From the NCBI RefSeq assembly GCF_910589235.1, contig NC_060968.1:1211143-1275142 (forward strand): DNA of 64,000 nucleotides. Direction: 5' to 3'. Origin of the DNA: Vespa crabro. Its lineage: Eukaryota > Arthropoda > Insecta > Hymenoptera > Vespidae. A program made the translations under genes and the position numbers. This document shows, piece after piece, positions 60,008-64,000 of the stretch (positions are counted from its first letter, which is position 1; every line of letters starts with the position of its first letter). A model generated the notes under the pieces. It was given only the letters and a program-made list of their open reading frames with translations. It had not been told where the DNA came from and searched no databases.

Positions 60008-62207
60008 ATGTTTCGAGGAGATCTGACCAATTTCGAACAGCACTTCTTGTTTTCGAATCGGCTAGTTGCATTAGTTATAGGTCTACATCCTAATCGTAAT
60101 TTAAATAATCAATTGTTTCTAGTTTGTTTGGTAACTATTTACCTATTCCCAATTATTGTGCATCAGGTAAACAATTTTTTCTATTTTTATGCACGATTAT
60201 TACTTATATTATTATTGGCTATTTCGATATTATAATTTTATTATTTATATCTTTTAAAATAATATATTTGCAAAGAGATATCTTGTGTCGAATTACAATA
60301 AAATGTTTATATTATCTATTTTTATCAACAATTATTAATATAAATATATTTATATGTGATTTATAAAAGCGTTCGTTGATTTCAGTTGTATCATCTAACT
60401 ACGTTAAAATTGAACTTGCAATCATCTGTGAAATTGCTGCATAAATTATTCAGTACTCTTCTTCTGCTGTTTACTTACACTACTACTTACTTTTCATTTA
60501 TAACAGTCTGTATCATTTATTTTTGCATTAGCTCTATTTTTACAAATATTAATTATATTAAGCAAAAATTCATTACTTGCAGATGAAAAGAATTTTTGCA
60601 CGCATTAAATGTGATTATCGGCAGTTTGGTGATGAAAAGTTATTGAACATTATAAAAAAGTATACGATACAATCTCAATTGTATACTTATATTATTGTTT
60701 GTAAGGAAGAAAATGTAATTAAAAATAACTATTATATTGTAATGTTTATTGTTTTTCGTATTATTATAGCTTTCTTCAGTCTCTATATTATTTCAATGAT
60801 GTTTCCAAGTATTTTAAGTGTTCTTCTCTATATCATTGGTGCGTTGGACGATAATCAATTAACGTTACCTTTTACCGAAAATGATGGTTTATTAGTAGGA
60901 GCCTTATATTACAATTTGCTTATTTATCAACTAATAGGAGGCTTTATCCTATTGACGATAGGTAGTTCGTGTTATTCAATATATTTGGTGTGTGTCCAAC
61001 ACGCGTGCTGTCAATTAAGCCTGATAATGTTGGTATAATTCAATTTGAAAAATATACTTATTTTTATTTCAAATATTATCACTTATTACGTATTCATTTC
61101 AGTTTTAAAATACGTGAACAATTTAAAATGAATCAGAAACATAAGAAAACAAATAGTAATAGCAAAACACATCTGGATGAACATGATTGGATGATCGACA
61201 TTATAAAACATTATAAAAATGTTACAGAGTAAGTCTAAGACTATATTTTTTATTTCTCTTGTATACATTGTTTACTAGAATCAATATTTTTTAAAGATTC
61301 GTTCAGTTGATAAACTGTTTTTCCGAGATAACTTATTTGATTGCAGTTTTTTTTGCAACAATCCTTATTGTCTTCGATTTTCTTTACGTAAGTAATAATT
61401 TATGAATAAATCAAAAATTCTTACAAAAAATCCGATTTCTGTAGGTTTTATAATTTCATAGAATTGTATTCAACTTTTTAATGTTAATACATCCTATATT
61501 ATTTATGAGCCTCTATAATTGTTTTTCTTTTTTATGAATTCAAAATAATCATTTATTTACTTTAATATATATTTAAACATATATAAGTTTTAGAAGAATT
61601 TTCTTTCATTAAATCATATAATCATTTTAGATGTATCAATGGTCGGAAATATTGCATAGTCTAATGGAAACAATTGGATGCAGTATTAACATTTTTGTAT
61701 CTATATTGATCTTATACCTTAACTTTTACATTGGTCAAAACTTATTGAATCATAGTGATGAAGTTTTTGATGAATTGTAAGATTTTGCAAAATATAGTCG
61801 TACCAACAATTAATATACAAAATTTGTTGAATCTGTAAAGCTAATATAAATTTTAATAACGAAATGATTAATAATAATAAGCCAAATTGAAAATTAAATT
61901 TAACAGATGGGCTGTTAATTATTTGGGATAAGAAATAATGTATATCGTTTTCGCAGATGTAAAATTCCGTTTTACAATCTTTCTATGGAATCTCAAAAAT
62001 TGCTGTTATTTATGATTATGAGAAGTATGAAACCATGCATGCTTTCAATCGGGAAAATGTGCATATCATCGAATAAAATTTTTGCTGGGGTACGTAGCTA
62101 CATATTTTAAAGCATTTTTTTAATGCATCACGTTAATAACGAATGTATTATTTTAGTTAATCCAAAAAGCACTTTCTTTTGCGATGGTTTATTATAATGT
62201 TAATTAA
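60008..62207 (+). CDS. Odorant receptor gene 3 (intact, 9 exons)
   Basis: Nine exons join in frame to 400 residues: 60008-60166, 60386-60505, 60583-60700, 60770-61028, 61103-61228, 61297-61387, 61631-61776, 61957-62089, 62157-62207. It begins MFRGDLTNFEQHFLFSNRLV and ends with ALSFAMVYYNVN, and has the same phases as genes 1 and 2. It is a 7tm_6 odorant receptor expected at the olfactory dendrite membrane with Orco. The intron 2 donor is gtctgt and the intron 4 donor is a weak gttggt. Its first exon sits just behind a decayed first exon that occupies the normal place behind the upstream module, so its transcript probably starts upstream of that dead exon and either splices around it or carries it as untranslated leader. 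Confidence 0.9.
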
Positions 62208-62919
62208 CTACAATTTATCTTACAACTACAATAATTTGAGATCCACTATCGAATAGCGAAGTTTTTATAAATTATTGTTATTTAATTTTATAGTTATTAT
62301 TTAATTTTCATAAAAAATCGGACATACTCACATGTATTAATTAATAAAATAATAATTATAGTCAAAATGTGCATTATGTATTTCACGTATTGTTGTTTGA
62401 TATTAGTCTATTTATAAATTGTCCTTATTCCTTAAATTAAGATATTTTCTTTTGATTCACTTTTAAATAATCTCATCATATTCATTTATTATCGACGATG
62501 ACTATTTTTTACAAGTATACATTTGACCAGTTGTGTTATCGATAATATCAATTATATCGGACAAACTGTAATTGTAAATCTGTTTGATCATTCTTAATAT
62601 ATATAAATATTTAATTATTATATATATTTAATTATTAGGCATATTAATTATTAATATATTTAATATATTTAATTATTATATATATTTTTTATTATATATA
62701 TTATTAAATATTTAATTATTATATATATGTAATAATTAATTATTATAAATATTTAATTAGTTATTGAAACGTATTTTTGGATATAATATAGAATTTTACT
62801 TGAATAATGTAATTAGATGGTAGCAATGGTTAAAATATGGTTAAATGTCTTTTATTATTACTTAACATCAGCAGAATTATTTTGCACATTGATTTTATAA
62901 ACATAATAATATATTCCTT
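62208..62919. other. AT-rich spacer with TTAATTAT-type repeats
   Basis: Between genes 3 and 4. At 62590-62770 there are many irregular copies of a tatttaattattatatata-like motif. No exon is visible. Confidence 0.55.
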
Positions 62920-63484
62920 AGAAAACTTTTAAATAAATATTTTTTACCTGTAGATGCACTGGAACTGTTGCAGAATTTATTTTCGCAATTATAGAACATT
63001 TCACAAATTGTATTATCCATAAACTTAAGTTCTCTTTACTAACTGTTATAGCGATGTCTTTGTTCGTTCTTAAGCAAGTGTTTTAGAGCGTGGTCGAAGA
63101 GCAACTGAAAAAGTTCTTAGTGAATATAACTTTCTGCGCATGTCCGTGAAAAGTAAAAGGTATTAATCCTCCTCTTTTAATTATTGCGAATAATCATCTG
63201 TTTCTATAGATGTTTCTATTATCTGTTTCTATAGAAGTATTTATAATGTATTGGTATTTGAACGTATTTAACACTACGGTAGTATAGAGGGGCGAAACAT
63301 TTTAATATTGTATTCTATCGATTAAATTATTGCACTTATATTTTCATGTCACCCTTTTACATAACATACTATAACTGTATCTAATAGATGGCAATTAGAA
63401 TTTTTATTGAAATAGTAGTGGGAAGTATATTGATTACTTCACTGTGGATAACATAAGTTAGTTCACTAACTTAGTTCACTAGTT
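62920..63484 (+). promoter_or_regulatory. Upstream module of odorant receptor gene 4
   Basis: Fourth full copy, with tttcacaaattgtattatcc near 62998, aagcaagtgttttagagcgt near 63072, tttctgcgcatgtccg near 63131 and the leader with tagtgggaagtatattgatt before the ATG. The part after the gcgcatgtcc core is more diverged than in the other copies. Confidence 0.6.
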
Positions 63485-64000
63485 ATGGCTTCAAGAAGTG
63501 AGAGATTTGTTGAACAGCACTTCCTCTTGTCGAATCGACTAGTTCAATTCATATTGGGACTGCGTTCTAATCAAAATTCAAAAAAACAGTTGTTTGTGGT
63601 TTGTACAATCACTGTGTACATATTGCCAATAATTGTCTATGAGGTAAACATTTATTTTCTAAATATGTAAATTATTAGCATTTTTATTATTATTGCTGTT
63701 ATAATTATTATATTTATATTTATTTTCATACAAATTTGAATAAATATTTTATATTGGCATTCAATGCAATAAATTTGTATCATCTATTCTTATACATTTT
63801 TTTTATTAAATCTGTCCTTGTTAATTATAGCGTACGCATTAACATTCTTTTAGTAAAAATCTTACTTTTCTGCAGCTGTATCAACTATTAACGATGGATT
63901 TCAATTTGACAACGACTGTCATAGAACTTCGAAAGATAGTAGCATTTCTTATTATGATTTCTGCTTATAGTACCACTTACTTTCAGTTCGTAACTGTTCG
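63485..64000 (+). CDS. Odorant receptor gene 4, partial (exons 1-2)
   Basis: Exon 1 (63485-63643, 53 codons) starts MASRSERFVEQHFLLSNRLV and ends with a gt donor; exon 2 (63876-63995, 40 codons) starts LYQLLTMDFNLTTTVIELRK and ends TTYFQFVT followed by gttcg at the window edge. The lengths and phases agree with the other receptor genes of the array. The last codon of exon 1 is Glu rather than the Gln of its neighbours. The rest lies beyond the window. Confidence 0.88.

Overview
The window looks like nuclear DNA of an insect, most likely an aculeate hymenopteran (ant, wasp or bee). Reasons: it is extremely AT-rich with long (TA)n and (CT)n microsatellites; genes carry short AT-rich introns; there is a tandem array of nine-exon insect odorant receptor genes; and the mobile elements are of types common in Hymenoptera (piggyBac, mariner-derived miniature elements, Tigger, an R2-type LINE). 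I cannot name the species from sequence alone.

Layout. 1-16.2 kb: gene-poor, AT-rich DNA with microsatellites, a decayed copia-type element (3.4-4.4 kb), two mariner-type miniature elements (4.6 and 9.7 kb) and one GC-rich promoter-like island with a triplet repeat (12.44-12.83 kb). 16.2-22.4 kb (minus): a complete 10-exon DRC11/IQCA1 gene, a ciliary dynein regulatory complex AAA protein, with an RFX X-box-like site upstream. 24.6-30.2 kb: four compact housekeeping genes: COP9 signalosome subunit 3 (plus, 4 exons), nicotinamide riboside kinase (minus, intronless), DPM2 (minus, intronless) and an RPS19BP1/AROS homologue (plus, 4 exons). 30.2-34.7 kb: AT-rich, no gene seen.

34.7-45.7 kb is a mobile-element cluster: a piggyBac element with an intact transposase and a 45-bp GC-rich minisatellite, inserted into one copy of a duplicated CCAAT-rich unit whose second copy (43.1-43.9 kb) preserves the empty target site; a second piggyBac with a full-length transposase whose first catalytic Asp is Asn; a decayed R2-type LINE; and an internally deleted Tigger. 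Next to it lie a full-length U2 snRNA gene (45.7-45.9 kb, minus) and a truncated 5S rRNA relic (47.0 kb).

50.4-64.0 kb is a head-to-tail odorant receptor array on the plus strand. I could join three receptor genes exon by exon (398, about 401 and 400 residues; the middle one has two damaged splice acceptors), and there is an orphan exon 8-9 relic, an orphan frameshifted exon 1, and the first two exons of a further gene cut by the window edge. Each gene is preceded by the same roughly 500-bp upstream module, so the duplicated unit includes the promoter.

I do not see a clearly new multi-gene system. The strongest leads are the piggyBac pair with its paralogous empty site and minisatellite, the conserved upstream module and splice-site turnover in the receptor array, and the divergent U2 snRNA gene.
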